NCBI GenBank assembly: GCA_028583415.1
Contig: CM053268.1
Location: 14,382,055-14,446,054, forward strand
Length of the DNA stretch: 64,000 nucleotides
Direction: 5' to 3'
Origin: Protea cynaroides
Lineage: Eukaryota > Streptophyta > Magnoliopsida > Proteales > Proteaceae
Both the position numbers and the translations under genes were made by a program. Shown one piece after another: positions 1-12,175 of this stretch (its first letter is position 1; each line of letters opens with the position of its first letter). Below the pieces are notes generated by a model that was not told where the DNA came from, searched no databases, and saw nothing but the letters and a program-made list of their open reading frames with translations.

Positions 1-489
1 CAACACTCCTTTTTCAAGGAGTACGGCCCATTTCCCATTGTTGGAAGATATAAAAGTACTTCAAGGAAGGGTTCCCAGAGTGACTCCAGGAGTTGTATTT
101 TCCCTTAACATCCTCTTTGGTACATTTGACAATGGCCCCTCTCGTTCTAGCCATGTTACGGAATTTCCCATGGCATTCTGCTCTCTCTATATATGAGATA
201 CAATGGCACAGAAAACCAACTTAACAATTTTTCCTTGGAGGAGGGCTCCATATGATTATTTTAATATATTTTATGTTGGCATCTTTACTTATACTTTGAT
301 TTTTCCACTTAAGTCCATTTGGATTAAATTAGGTCCATTAGAATAAACAGGTTCATTTTAATTTTTCACTTAACCCCATTAGATTTAAATAGGTTATTAT
401 GTTTAAATCAGGCCCATTAGGATTAACCTATGATTTGGAGGGCTTAAATTAGGTCTATGTTGAGTTTCCAACCTCTCTCTTTTTCTATT
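1..489. other. Left flank, no gene seen
   Basis: AT-rich sequence without a convincing reading frame. From about 300 to 470 it repeats short phrases of the kind 'cccattaggatt / aggtccatt', a degenerate short repeat. No RNA gene or terminal repeat was recognised. Confidence 0.4.
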
Positions 490-1161
490 TTACAAGTCAT
501 TTTGGCTTTATTTTTCACTGTAGAATTTTTCGATGGTCTCTGTCCTAGATTTTTCATTCTCATATGGAAGGGGATTAAAAATGGAGAATAATGGTGTTTA
601 AATCCTCCGATTTGGAAGTCGGATGATCAAGATATAACAAAATAAAATTTAAATAATTAAACTTACGATAATTTACTCAAAAATCCTCAATTTACAATAA
701 TTTATAGAAAACCCCTCCAAATATTATGCATATTTCAGAAAGCACCCAAGTACTTATTATCCAACTAAAAATTGTAATGTCTTCTTCATTTGACATCGGA
801 ATTGAGTGATTTCAGTCTCATTTTGAAGATAATTCGACGACCTACGCAATCATGCCGTTGCAACCCATTACATTGTTGTGAAGCTCATAGAAAATTGCCT
901 CGATATTGCAACTTCAAAATCAAACTTTGAATTAGAGCCCACAACATTGCCGCATGTGTTCATCTGGACTCCCCGAATATTGGGGATCACCTTGATTCGA
1001 CTCAGAACACTATAGGGAACACGTATGGATTGATCAATTGTCATATTTAGTAACTCTCCTCCCCTGTTCTTCTCCTATTTTCACACCCTCCCCTATACTT
1101 TGTTATTTACACATCAAGCAGACTCTATTTGATTAGGGATGGAAAAAATGGATTGCTTACA
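490..1161 (-). repeat. Old relic of a 5-kb-family (element E) LTR end
   Basis: The stretch ends in 'atggattgcttaca', a diverged form of the 'atggggtgcttaca' terminus of the long LTRs at 21760-26784, 37393-42525 and 55952-60896. Upstream it keeps the same order of phrases: a cell like 'gaatttttcgatggtctc', a 'tggaagtcggatgatcaagatat' cell, then 'gaattgagtgatttcagtctcattttgaagataat'. Divergence is much higher than among the other copies, so this is an older, truncated insertion. The other LTR end is not found. Confidence 0.55.
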
Positions 1162-1783
1162 AGGAGAGCTAATGATTAGCCAGAACAATAGCTGGTTGAT
1201 TGCTTTTACAAAGTTTTTGAACCTTATTATCTAAAAGTCAAATAAAATGAAAGTTTCAAAAGTTATAAAAAATGAAATTCAAATTTTCGGATTTCATTTT
1301 GGTGAGAAACTTTTTAAAAGTTTGTTTTGAATTGGTTAAGCAAGTAGGAATTTTTAGTCCAATATTGCTTAGGGACAATGGAGGAGAGAGGTTTATATGT
1401 AAGGGTTGTCTCATACATCCAAAGCCTTTAAAAAAAATTCTCTCTTGAGGGAGGTGTTCGGTGGTTCTAGGTCGTCTTTCACACACACACGTGCGCACCG
1501 AGCCGAGATCATTATAGTGGACGCAGTGTGGATGTTGATTCGGATTCGGATAAGTCCCTTCATAGGTACCCTTTTGGAAAGACACTTATATGTAGGGAGG
1601 CATCCCTACCTATAGATGGGTGCGATCTGGACCGTTGATCTAAACGTCTTTAGATCAATCGCATCCAGGCCGTCCAATCCAAAAGTCATACCCTATCGTA
1701 TGGATCCCATGAAGGGCCACTTGTCCTCTATGAATAGAGGGCACTGCTAAGGGTTTAAGGCATCCATAATTCAACTATGAATT

Positions 1784-1843
<60 letters not shown>

Positions 1844-2637
1844 GCTCTTGGTCTGTTCAACATTATCGAGCCACTCTGTACTCTTGACTGTTGATCTCAG
1901 CCATTGATTTTTCTAATGAGGTCCAGATTTTGTGTGCATATATCTAAGAAGGGCATTAAGGGGTTGTTTTATCTTGGAAGTTGATTCAAAGAAACTTACT
2001 ACATCATAGGGGGTTAATACAATTTTAAGGAAAGTGTTCTAAACACGACTCAGCCCCGTTTGTTTCTACATCCAGTCATATATTGTAAGTGTCAATTTAT
2101 TATTATATTATTTTATATTATAAGTTGTTGCATATTCGTATTATAGACATACTGCTATAAATTATTTGTGTCAGTATTTGCATATTATAATTAAACTTAA
2201 ACAATATCATATTGTTTTTTTTTTCTACCAACCTTAAAGGCAATGTGGGCCTCAATTTACGGATTTACGAAGAAATATGAACATGTTTTCGAAGAGGCTC
2301 AATTTTGACACCTAAATCTAACATTCAATTGCTTTTTCTTAAGACTCAATTTTTTTTTCCCTAAAAAAAATCTCGTAAAATTGGCATGTAACATTTCTAT
2401 ATAATTTTTTTTTTCAATATTTGTTTCCAAGAGATGAATATAAGGTCAGATTGGTTGCAAGGGAAATTAAAAGGAAAGGGAAGCGAAAATTTTAACATAA
2501 AAAGGAAACTTGTATAGGTATAACACAAGTTACACAACATGATTGTTTAAACTATTTAAATTTATAACCATAATTAGTAATGATCCTTCTTATATGTAAA
2601 ATTTATTTTATTTTTTAAATGCAAGGGATTTTGATGC
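1162..2637. other. Left flank up to the copia element
   Basis: No gene recognised. It contains a (CT)n microsatellite at 1788-1839 and a stem-loop near 1621-1663. Small opposing reading frames around 1256-1615 have no recognisable domain and look fortuitous. The stretch directly left of the copia LTR is AT-rich. Confidence 0.4.
1788..1839. repeat. (CT)26 microsatellite
   Basis: An uninterrupted tct/ctc dinucleotide run of 52 bases. Confidence 0.95.
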
Positions 2638-2995
2638 TGTTAGCTAGATAATGATCATGCTAGATTGAACATGATCGTGATAAGATCTTCTATTGAAGGA
2701 AAGCTAGTTGGTGTGATTGATGCAAGATGGGTAATTTGGTTGGTGGGTAGGTGATTGTGGTAAGATCTCTTATAGAAGGAAAGTTGAGTAGCTGATTTGG
2801 TTGGTATACAAATTGTGTGGATTATATTACTATCTATGGAGAGTTTTTCTTGTATTATTTCCTCTATTTAAAGGATAATAAACCTCCCCAAGAAGCATGA
2901 AGAACTTGGGGATTCTCACCGTGGAGTAGACTTCTGTGGTACAAGTTCGAACCACGTAAATATTTTCTCGTCTTTCCTTTATGCATAAGTTAACA
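2638..2995 (+). repeat. 5' LTR of the copia element
   Basis: 358 bp, TGTTAGC...TTAACA, matched along its length by 61037-61389. A TATTTAAA box-like string near 2865 and an inverted repeat CCCCAAG/CTTGGGG around 2885-2912 lie in the probable U3/R part. Confidence 0.93.
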
Positions 2996-3006
2996 TGGTA
3001 TCAGAG
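2996..3006 (+). other. Primer-binding site, tRNA-iMet type (copia)
   Basis: TGGTATCAGAG directly follows the LTR. It is complementary to the 3' end of initiator methionine tRNA, the usual primer of plant copia elements. Confidence 0.9.
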
Positions 3007-3122
3007 TAGATACAAATTTGATCGTGGTGTTTAGGGCATTTTGTTCGCTCTCGTCGTGGTATGCCGCCCGCATACTCTGAATAGTTGTTATTTTCTCTTG
3101 TTATTCTTTTAAATCATTTATC

Positions 3123-4025
3123 ATGACTAGTTCCAGCATTGTTGATAATAGTAAAGCTAGTTCTGGTTCTCATGAGATGAACACTCGTCTCACCTCTATC
3201 CTTCTCACTGGCCGCAATTACTTGCCATGGTCAAGGGCAGTATCTGTTGTCCTTGGAGGCCGTGCCAAGCTTGGTTACGTTAATGGTCAAATCAAGGCTC
3301 CTACCTCTATAGATACTAAATTCCCTGATTGGGAAGCCAATGATAATATGGTCTTGTCATGGCTTTTTAACTTTATGGAACCACAAATATATGAAGTATT
3401 TGCTTATTCAGAAACGTCTAAGATCCTTTAGGACTCCTTAAAGGACATGTATGGCCAAGTTAATAACTCCTCTCGAATCTTTGAGTTACAGCAGGAGATT
3501 GCTCATGCTGAACAACCTCCCAGTCAATCATTTACAGAACATCTTGGTACCATAAAGAAAAAGTGGGATGAGTTACATCAGTACCGCCCTCCTGCCCAAT
3601 CTATTGATACTTACATTCAACGTGAAGAGCAAGATTGCATTTTTCAATTGTTGGCAAGTATTCGTCCTGAATATGAAGATCTTAAGCGTTAAATTCTTAT
3701 GAGTGCTACTCTTCCTTCATTTACCAATGTCTGTGTGACTATTCAATGAGAGGAAACTCGGCGTCGTGTAATGAGCTCCAAACCTGTGATGAATGAATCC
3801 ATTGAAAATTCTGCTCACTCAGCCAATGGTCATGTTGCTATTGAGGGAAACACCCGTGGTATAGGTCGATCTTTCTCTCGAGGGAGAGGAAAAGGACGCA
3901 GTTCTCGTGCACCTTTCCGTTGTGATCACTGTAATCGGGATGGTCATACTAAGGACAGATGTTGGTCTTTATATCCTCACTTGCGTCCTCCCAAAGATAA
4001 AGGATTAGATACACCTCTTGCTGCT
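3123..4025 (+). pseudogene. gag: copia gag (nucleocapsid/capsid), three in-frame stops
   Basis: Structural Gag part of the copia polyprotein; it would form the particle that packages the element RNA. Seen: ATG at 3123, an N-terminal LLTGRNYLPWSRA motif as in copia Gag (family 'G.NY..W' signature), a capsid-like middle, and a CCHC zinc knuckle (C-X2-C-X4-H-X4-C, CDHCNRDGHTKDRC) near 3930-3965 after an SRGRGKGR basic stretch. Stops interrupt the frame at about 3429 (TAG where TGG is expected), 3690 (TAA for CAA) and 3748 (TGA for CGA), without frameshift. All three fit C-to-T or G-to-A change. The frame is cut at 4025 by the Athila-like insertion and resumes at 8825. Confidence 0.88.
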
Positions 4026-5113
4026 TGATGGATTCATAATTTTATATATTTATTTCCCTTATATTTAGTCTATTTAACATATTATATGTCTTATGGTACT
4101 CATTTATGATGATTCCTTATATATAAGACATTGGTGGAAAATATTGATAATTTATATTTAAAATAATTTTTTTTTGATATTTTCAATAATGAGCTTCTGA
4201 ATTTCATGCAGGTTTTTAATGTGGAAAGAATTCTAGAAATCAAACGTGATCCAAAAATCTGATCTGGCAAGCTAAATTGGATTCAAACCAGAGAAGGAAG
4301 ATTACCACACATCGAAGGTTTACTATTGAAAGGATTTGATTGATTGTCAAAAATCTTGAGGAGAATATATACCTCTATGGAATATTACAAAGATTGGCAA
4401 GTCTAGAAGTGGCGTTTGGTTAATGATGGAATGATTCTCTATCTAATCTAGGCAAGAGAATTTTTTTAATCTTTATTTTCATGTAATAAGGTTGTCAATT
4501 CTAGACATACTAGTTTTAATCTTCTATACTCTGGCTATTTAAGCAATGCAAAGGCTACATAATAGAGCATCCAAGAATTATTGAGAAGATAGTTTTATTT
4601 CTTTTGTTTTTCTTTTCTATCATATCTAGCTAAGTTCTTTAGTCGATTAAAGGGGAATTCAATTCGGTTAGTAAAATTGTGAGACTCTATTCTTAATTTT
4701 AATTATTTTTCTATTCAAATATTTATGTTTCTTGGTTTTTCAAGTTAATGGTTGCATGATTCAGTTTATTAAGAGGCATATTAATTGATTGAGTTATGTG
4801 GTTTATTGCTAACCTGAATCCATAATCCGTAATTGTTATGGTGTTCAAGAAAAGTAGCAATTGAGCAGAACAATTATGATCCAAGTTTTTGTTACTTGCT
4901 TAAAGGAAATATAGAATGAATTAAATAATCTGACGCTTGTTAGATTGTTGTTCATCTTTAACTCCCTCCGAGAGTGTAATGCTATCAGTAAATTCATGAG
5001 GATTGTTTAATACCAATTGATTTATTGATAAGAATTAATTTGTGTGTTGGACTCAAATTAATGAAATTAAGGAAGGTAAGGATTGTCTGGATTTTTTATA
5101 GTCATTGGTTAAA

Positions 5114-5116
<3 letters not shown>

Positions 5117-5149
<33 letters not shown>
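5117..5149. repeat. (TA)n microsatellite in the LTR
   Basis: About 33 bases of alternating TA. The partner LTR has only a short tract at the matching site (about 8617-8630). Confidence 0.9.
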
Positions 5150-5151
<2 letters not shown>

Positions 5152-5317
5152 GTAAAATATGAGGTCAATGTATCAATTTACGTCGTGAGTAATTTCTTGA
5201 ATCGACATCATCTTCCATTGAATTTTTGTTACTTAATTTTATTGTCAATTAAATTGCAGAAGAAAACCCCCCTTTTTCTTGGTAAGTAGACAATTTGATT
5301 AACTAGTCTCTGTGGAT

Positions 5318-5319
<2 letters not shown>

Positions 5320-5404
<85 letters not shown>
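5320..5404. repeat. (TA)n microsatellite in the LTR
   Basis: About 85 bases of alternating AT. The partner LTR reads 'gtggatcgacctttac' at the same point, so the tract grew after insertion. Confidence 0.92.
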
Positions 5405-5409
<5 letters not shown>

Positions 5410-5478
5410 ACTTATCATTACTATTCATTGTAGGTAGAGTAATTTATTTTTGGTTGTGCTTGACACGCATAAAAAATT

Positions 5479-5496
5479 TGGCGCCATTATCGGGGA
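5479..5496 (+). other. Primer-binding site, tRNA-Asp type (degenerate)
   Basis: TGGCGCCATTATCGGGGA lies six bases after the LTR. It differs at two positions from TGGCGCCGTTGCCGGGGA, the tRNA-Asp-complementary site I know from Athila-type elements. Confidence 0.75.
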
Positions 5497-5699
5497 CTAG
5501 TTTTAATCAGATTGTGATTGTTTTCATTCTATTTAATTTTTTTTAGTCACTTGTGTTCTTACCTTTGTGTAAAGTTCTTTTTTTTTTCATGTGTCCATAG
5601 TTTTTCCAATAGGTATTGCTTGCCCATGAAATTTCAGATGACTTAGGGGCGCTACAAGAAGCTTATTTTGAAGAATATAAAAAAATAAAATCTTTTCAA

Positions 5700-5974
5700 G
5701 GCATTTCATGACAAGAGGATTGCTAGGCAGCAATTTATGATTGGACAGAAAGTCTTGCTTTACAATTTGAGACTTAAATTGATGCTTGATAAGTTACGTT
5801 CTCGTTGGATTAGACCCTTTGAAGTTACTAATGTGTTTCCTTATGGTACAGTTGAAGTTCGAAACTAATAAGGTGTTCAAGGTTAATGGGCATAGACTCA
5901 AGACGTTCTATGAAGGCTTTCATGAGCATACTATGGACAAAGTGCAACTGGGGGATCCCATTTATTTTGATTGA
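5700..5974 (+). pseudogene. Integrase C-terminal relic of Athila-like pol
   Basis: Two frames carry the tail of a Ty3/gypsy integrase: first IGQKVLLYN...KLRSRWIRPFEV, then, after a frameshift near 5850, NKVFKVNGHRLKTFYEG. These are the beta-barrel 'GPFEV' region and the end of the polyprotein in Athila/Tat elements. Everything upstream, including the DDE core and RT, is deleted, so no function remains. The frame ends at 5974 with PIYFD. Confidence 0.7.
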
Positions 5975-7498
5975 GAAGTGTTGAGTCGAGCTGACGACGT
6001 TAAACACAAGCACTGCTTGGGAGGCAACCCAAGAAATTGGAATTGTTTTTCTTATCACTTTTAATTACTTTCCTTTATATATTTCCATTATATTTTTATC
6101 TTCCATTAGGGACAATGTCAGATTTAAGTGTGGGGGGAGGAATTAGGATTTGTCTTTTGTTTTATTTTTATTTTTATTTTTTAAGTTTTGTTTTTAATTT
6201 TTGTATGATGTGTTAGAGTAAAAAAAATTAAATAATGGTTGAATTTAAAAAAAAAAAATTCACTTCAATAGACTAAGAAAATATGTATGCCATGGATTGG
6301 AACTATTTGAATGTGAAAAAAATTACATATATGAATTAGTTGAAACAACTTGCTAAATGAGCTTTGAATAACATTGATAGTTGCATTTAGAGGTAAAGCA
6401 TGTAGGTTTAGTAAATGAAATCCAACCAAGCGAGCTTTTGAGCCAAACTAGACTGAGACATCTATGTCAGTCTTTATTTTTTTTGAAGAGTGATATTTTA
6501 CTATGATTTTGTATCTCTAGAACTTGCTTTGAACCGTGTTAAGATTACATTCATATGTATAGACATGAAGATGATAAAGGCAAATAGGATTTTACAACCA
6601 CTTAGGTTAAATGGCCAACCTTATATATTTTTACCCTTAGTGGACCCACTTTGAGCTTTTAAACTTTATTCTTCATTGAACCCTAAACCATGAGCTTTGA
6701 ATTGTTTGTTTTTCTCATGTTTTACCAACCTTTGAGCTAGTAGAGCATTGAGAATTATCTAATGGGTTTGAGAGAGATATGTATTGAATAAGTATGGGGG
6801 TGTTATTCTCAAAAGTGATGGTTGTATGTCAAGAAGTGGGATGTAATGGGAGTAAATGGTCTTTGTTATGTTTAAAATATCATGCTCTTCTAAAAAAAAA
6901 AATTCAAATAGCAAAGCACAGTTCTCAAATGAAAAGAAAAAGAATGAAAGAAAAAGAAACTGGAGTTTGAGATGTTTTGTTGAAGAGCTTTATCTATGAG
7001 CCCTTATCATTTAGATTGCTCAATTTTTTTTGTCTTAATGCTCTATTAGTTTCTTGGGTTTTAACGACAGTATATTTTTCTTATCCGTACCTTGAACCCT
7101 AGCCCCATTACAATCTTGATAAAGACCTTTTGATTCATGTATGCGTGTATTCTAAGTAATAGAGATTTTGGTGAATAAGCAAGCCTATGGTAGTGCATCT
7201 TCATAGGAAAATTTTGAGTGAAACAGTTAAACCTTGAATTCTTGAGTGAGTAGAGAGAATCCCAAGAGAAAATCTACTAAACATTAGCATGTTCCCTTTT
7301 GAATAAGACTGATATGTTAGATATTGCTCATATTTACTAAGTGACCTTTGACTATGACATATATTGTTCTCTTGATCTCTTGAATTAGTTTTTGATTCAT
7401 GATACACATATTCTTTAAATGTTGTGGGATGAAAGTGAAAAAAAAAATTTAGTATTTAGTTTGTCCGAGGACGTGCAAGAGCTAAGTATGGATGAATT

Positions 7499-8824
7499 TG
7501 ATAGATTCATAATTTTATATATTTATTTCCCTTATATTTAATCTATTTAACATATTATATGTCTTATGGTACTCATTTGTGATGATTCCTTATATATAAG
7601 ACATTGGTGGAAAATATTGATAATTTATGTTTAAAATAAAAAAATTCTGATATTTTCAATAATGAGCTTCTGAATTTCATGCAGGTTTTTAATTTGAAAA
7701 AAATTCTAGAAATCAAACATGATCCAAAAATCTGATCTGAAAAGCTGAATTGGATTCAAACCAGAGAAGGAAGACTACCACACATAAAAGGTTTACTATT
7801 GAAAGGATTTTATTGATTGTCAGAAATCTTGACGATAAATATATACCTCTATGGAATATTACAAAGATTGACAAGTCTAGAAGTGGCATTTGGTTAATGA
7901 TGGAATGATTCTCTATCTAATCTAGGCAAGAGAATTTTGCAAGAGAATTTTGTTTAATCTTTATTTTCATGTAATAAGGTTGTCAATTCTAGACATACCA
8001 GTTTTAATCTTCTCTACTCTGGTTATTTAAGCAATGCAAAGGCTACATAATAGAGCATCCAAGAATTATTGAAAAGATAGTTTTATTTCTTTTGTTTTTC
8101 TTTTCTATCATGTCTAGCTAAGTTCTTTAGTCGATTCAAGGGGAATTCAATCCGGTTAGTAAAATTGTGAGACTCTGTTTAATTTTAATTATTTTTCTAT
8201 TTAAATATCTATGTTTCTTGGTTTTTCAAGTTAATGGTTGCAAGATTCAGTTTATTAAGAGGCCTATTAATTGATTGAGTTATGTGGTTTATTGCTAACC
8301 TGAATCCATAATCCGTAATTGTTATGGTGTTCAGGAAAAGTAATAATTGAGCAGAACAATTATGATCCAAGTTTTTGTTACTTGCTTAAAGGAAATATAG
8401 AATGAATTAAACAATTTGACGCTTGTTAGATTGTTGTTCATCTTTAACTCCCTCCGAGAGTGTAATGCTATCAGTAAATTCATGAGGATTGCTTAATACC
8501 ATTTGATTTATTGATAAGAATTAATTTGTGTGCTGGGCTCAAATTAATGAAATTAGGGAAGGTAAGGATTGTCTGGCTTTTTGATAGTCCTTGGTTAAAT
8601 ATTTGAATAGAGAATAATATATATATATTTTCTTGAATCGACATCATCTTCCATTGAATTTTTGTTACTTAATTTTGTTGTCAATTAAATTGCAGAAGAA
8701 AACCCCCCTTTTTCTTGGTAAGTAGACAATTTGATTAACTAGTCTCTGTGGATCGACCTTTACTTATCATTACTATTCATTGTAGGTAGAGTAATTTATT
8801 TTTGATTGCGCTCAACACGCATCA
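7499..8824 (+). repeat. 3' LTR of Athila-like element
   Basis: 1326 bp, TGATAGATT...CATCA, partner of 4026-5472, followed by target duplicate ctgct. Confidence 0.9.
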
Positions 8825-10562
8825 CTGCTCAAGTTAGTTCGTCCACACCATAATTCTTGATTGAACAACTCGCTGCCCAACTCCATCAGCTTATGCAGCC
8901 ACATGGAACTCCCACTTCCACCATAAATTCTGTGACTTCCGCATCTGGTAATGCCTCTCTTGATCTGTCCATTTCTACTAAAGATTCTTTTATCATAGAT
9001 TCGGGGGCTACTGATCATATGTGTTGCTCATCGTATTTTTTATTTGATATTCGTCATGATAATGGTCACTGGCAGTTTATTACCGTGGTTAATGGTGCAA
9101 AGGTTCCTATTGAAGGGATTGGAAAAATCAGTATTTTTTCAAATATCGTTGATGTTTTATTTGTACCTTCTCTATCTTCTAACATATTATCTGTCAGCAA
9201 GATTACTAAAGACCTACATTGCATTATTATGTTTTTTCTCAACAAGGTCATATTTCAGGATAGGTTCGTCGGGAAGACGATTGGTGAAGGTCGGTTCCTT
9301 CATGGTGTTTACATTTTGGACTTTTCTCCTGCAGCATTGGTTGTTCAACAAGATCCATCTAAGGACTCACAGCTATGGCATTGGCGAATGGGTCACCCAT
9401 CTGATTCTGTCCTCCATTCCCTTAATCCCTCATTGTCTTTTGATTCTAGTACTTGTGAGACATGTCATTATTCCAAGCAACATAAATTACCTTTCCCCAC
9501 TCGTAATCATACTTCCACTGAATTGTTTAAATTAATTCATTCTGATGTTTGGGGCCCTGCTCCAATTGACTCTCGGGATGATTTTAGATACTTTGTCACC
9601 TTTATTGATGATAAATCTAGATCTACTTGGTTGTATTTGTTACGCTCTAAAAGTGAAGTGTTACAAGTTTTTCAGGAATTTTGTTGCATGGTTCAAACTC
9701 AATTTGGTACTCCCATAAAATACTTGAGGACCGATAATGGCACTGAATATACCAATACCTCATTTGAGTCATTTTTTAAAGGTCTAGGTATTATTCACCA
9801 AACATCCTGTGTTGGTACCCCTCAACAAAATGCTATTGCCGAGCGTAAAAATCACCATCTCCTTGAAGTAACACGTTCACTTCTTTTTCATGGGCATATT
9901 CCCAAGTCCTACTGGGCCGATGCTGTTCTCACCAGCTGTTACTTGATTAATCGACTACCAAGTCAAACCTTACATGCCAAATCCCCTATGGAGGTTCTTT
10001 ACGGTCGCTCCATTGATATTTCCCACCTTCGTGTGTTTGGGTGTATTTGTTATGTTCATTCTCAAGCAGGTGGAAAACTGGATCCTCGGGCCCACAAGTG
10101 TATTTTTTTGGGATATTCTTCTGTTAAAAAGGGTTACCGCTGCTATGATCCTTCCGTTCGGAAAATATATATTTCTCGTGATGTCTTTTTTACTGAACAT
10201 CACCTCTTCTTTCCTGGCAGGACCAAAATTCAGGGAGAGATTGATACTGACTATGGTGAATTTGCTCCTCCCATATCTATTGTACATGGTGACAATAGTG
10301 ACAAAGGCAACAATGGTGAATTTAGTGATCATGGTGATCATCCTATTGCAGATCATCCTCACCCTGTTGAAGCCGTTCTTGCAGAAACAAAGACAGTTGA
10401 AGAAAGTCCCGATCTACCGATGCCAGTAAGAATATCTACTCGGGTGTCACAACCTTCTACTAGATTACGAAATTACTTCACCTATCACATTGTTGAATAT
10501 CCAAATCAACAACATGTTTGTTATGACAATGTTTCTTCTGAATTTTTGGCATTCTTGACAGC
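8825..10562 (+). pseudogene. pol: copia protease, pre-integrase and integrase
   Basis: Continuation of the copia polyprotein after the first insertion. The aspartic protease motif IIDSGATDHMC (catalytic D) is near 8995-9025. The GAG-pre-integrase zinc site follows (LWHWRMGHPS ... CETCHYSKQHK, an H-H-C-C pattern, about 9373-9490). The integrase core has all three acids: D in HSDVWGP (~9540), D in RTDNGTEY (~9735) and E in QQNAIAERKN (~9840). Then come the YGRSIDISHLRVFGC and GYSSVKKGYRCY segments typical of copia integrase C-termini. From 8857 this part is open; a stop lies just before it (~8850). The frame runs into LTR sequence after 10562, so the codons to 10614 do not belong to the gene. 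It would cut the polyprotein and insert cDNA, but is cut off from gag and RT. Confidence 0.92.
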
Positions 10563-10858
10563 TGTAAGACCCGCACTCAATGAACCCGACCTAAACCTTG
10601 AATTCATGTCGTAACAGGTCTTCCAATCATCACCGGCCAGACGGGACGAGTGGATGACAAACAGGTACAAAACAGACCAATTTAATTATGAAATATTTCA
10701 TACTGGTCGATGGTTCCGGTCTTGGTAGTGGTCGATCGGTATAGCCTGCGCAGCAGACCACTAAGATCCGGAAACGGATCTCTACGGGTCCTACTTTTCA
10801 AATTTCAAACCGAAGGACTTTCCTAATGCTAGGAGGCTTCCTAAACCTAAACCTAGCC

Positions 10859-10866
10859 TATATAAA
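10859..10866 (+). promoter_or_regulatory. TATA box of the Del/Tekay-type solo LTR
   Basis: TATATAAA sits about 300 bp into the LTR, at the place where the other family members have TATAAATAG. A cluster of GGTCGAT-type strings lies just upstream (about 10690-10740). Confidence 0.6.
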
Positions 10867-12175
10867 CCCCTCTAAACCTCCTAAAACCCCTTCCATGATC
10901 CTCACAAACCCTAGAAAGGAGAAATAGGCTGAAGAAGGAGAAGATGCTAGGAAGGAGAGGGGAGAGCCACCTGTAAGCACCCCATTTTTACCATCCCAGC
11001 TAAACAAAGTCCTACTGGCATGTGGACAACAAAAGGAGAAAGATGATCGAAAGTTTGAATTTTTTACTGTGAATTTGAGAAAGTTTTCAATGGGTCTCTG
11101 AATTTGAGGAAGTTTTCAATGGGTCCACAGCAAGGTCATGGGTTATAATTTTGCATGGATGCATAGGTCATAGAATTATCTTCGAAATGAGATCAGAATT
11201 GCTCAATTCTGATATCAAATGAAGCATTTTAGTCGGATGATACATATAAGGGAGGTTTTTGAAATTATTATAAATAATCCCAGGGGCCTTCATGCAAATT
11301 ATCGTAAGTCGGATTGTTTGAATTTCAAATCATCATATCTTCATCATCCGACATCGGATTCAGATGATTCCAATGTCATTATTCTTCATTCATGATGTTC
11401 TTCAAAGTGGACGTAAAAAATCCAGGGTAGAAGTCACCAGTGGGTCCCATGCAAGCTTTCATGCAAAATTATCGTTAGAACTTCAAAGCTTCATATCATT
11501 TCCGTTCTACATCGGATTCAGATGATTCCAAGGCCATTATTCTTCATTCATGATGTTCTACAAAGTGGACGTAAAAAATCCTGGGTAGAAGTCACTAATA
11601 GGTCCAATGCAAGCTTTCATGCAAAATTATCGTTAAAACTTCAAAGCTTCATATCTTTTCCGTTCTACGTCGGTTCAGATGATTCCAAGGCCACTATTCT
11701 TCATTCATGATGCTCTATAAAGTGGACGTAAAATATTTTCGGTAGAAGCCTCCGAAGGATCTCATGCTGAATGGTCAGCCAAATTATCGATAATTGGCTT
11801 GTTTAAACTTCAGAAAGTCATAAGTTGGCCATTTTATTTCCAAATGAGGTGATTCAAGTTTTAATATTCCTCATTTTTACTGTTCTACAAAGTGAACGTA
11901 GAAAATTTGGAATAAAGGTTATCAGAAAATTCTGTGCGGGATGACAGCGGAAATGACCCATGAAATAATAGAGAGAGAAAATCCAATTAATTCCAATCAA
12001 TCCAGTCAACTCAAGCCAGTCTCAACCCATTTCGAATCAGTTCATCCATATGCATAGTATTTATATATTATATATATTGTATACTATATATATATATATA
12101 TGTATGTTATTAAATATATGTGTATATATGTATATAATATATATTATTATATATAAATGATAAAATCTAAAAGAT

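Larger units (their letters stand above)
4026..5472 (+). repeat. 5' LTR of Athila-like element
   Basis: 1447 bp, visually almost identical to 7499-8824 apart from two (TA)n expansions present only here. It ends GCATAA where the partner ends GCATCA. Confidence 0.88.
5473..7498 (+). other. Interior of the Athila-like element
   Basis: About 2 kb. Apart from the integrase tail (about 5700-5974) it is non-coding. The string at 6109-6140 ('gggacaatgtcagattt' then 'aagtgtgggg') matches a motif repeatedly seen in Athila-group 3' regions. A diverged copy ('gctaagtatggatgaattt') lies at the polypurine position just before the right LTR. The rest is AT-rich with no reading frame of note. Confidence 0.7.
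4026..8824 (+). mobile_element. Athila/Tat-like Ty3/gypsy remnant inserted in copia gag-pol
   Basis: Two long LTRs (4026-5472 and 7499-8824) begin TGAT(G/A)GATTCATAA and end near CACGCATCA. Pentamer ctgct is duplicated at 4021-4025 and 8825-8829, proving insertion into the copia frame. A tRNA-Asp-type primer site follows the left LTR. The ~2 kb interior keeps only a short integrase C-terminal relic and a conserved non-coding 'gggacaatg...gtgtgggg' motif typical of Athila-group elements. gag, protease, RT and most of integrase are gone, so the copy is a non-autonomous deletion derivative. Confidence 0.88.

Noticed and set aside
1256..1615. Opposed 69- and 109-codon frames in the left flank
   Set aside because: No domain, overlap on both strands, near a microsatellite and hairpin; likely chance.
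10563..10614. Last 17 codons of the long frame that starts at 8857
   Set aside because: Sequence after 10562 is the start of the solo LTR (TGTAAGACCC), so these codons are not copia.
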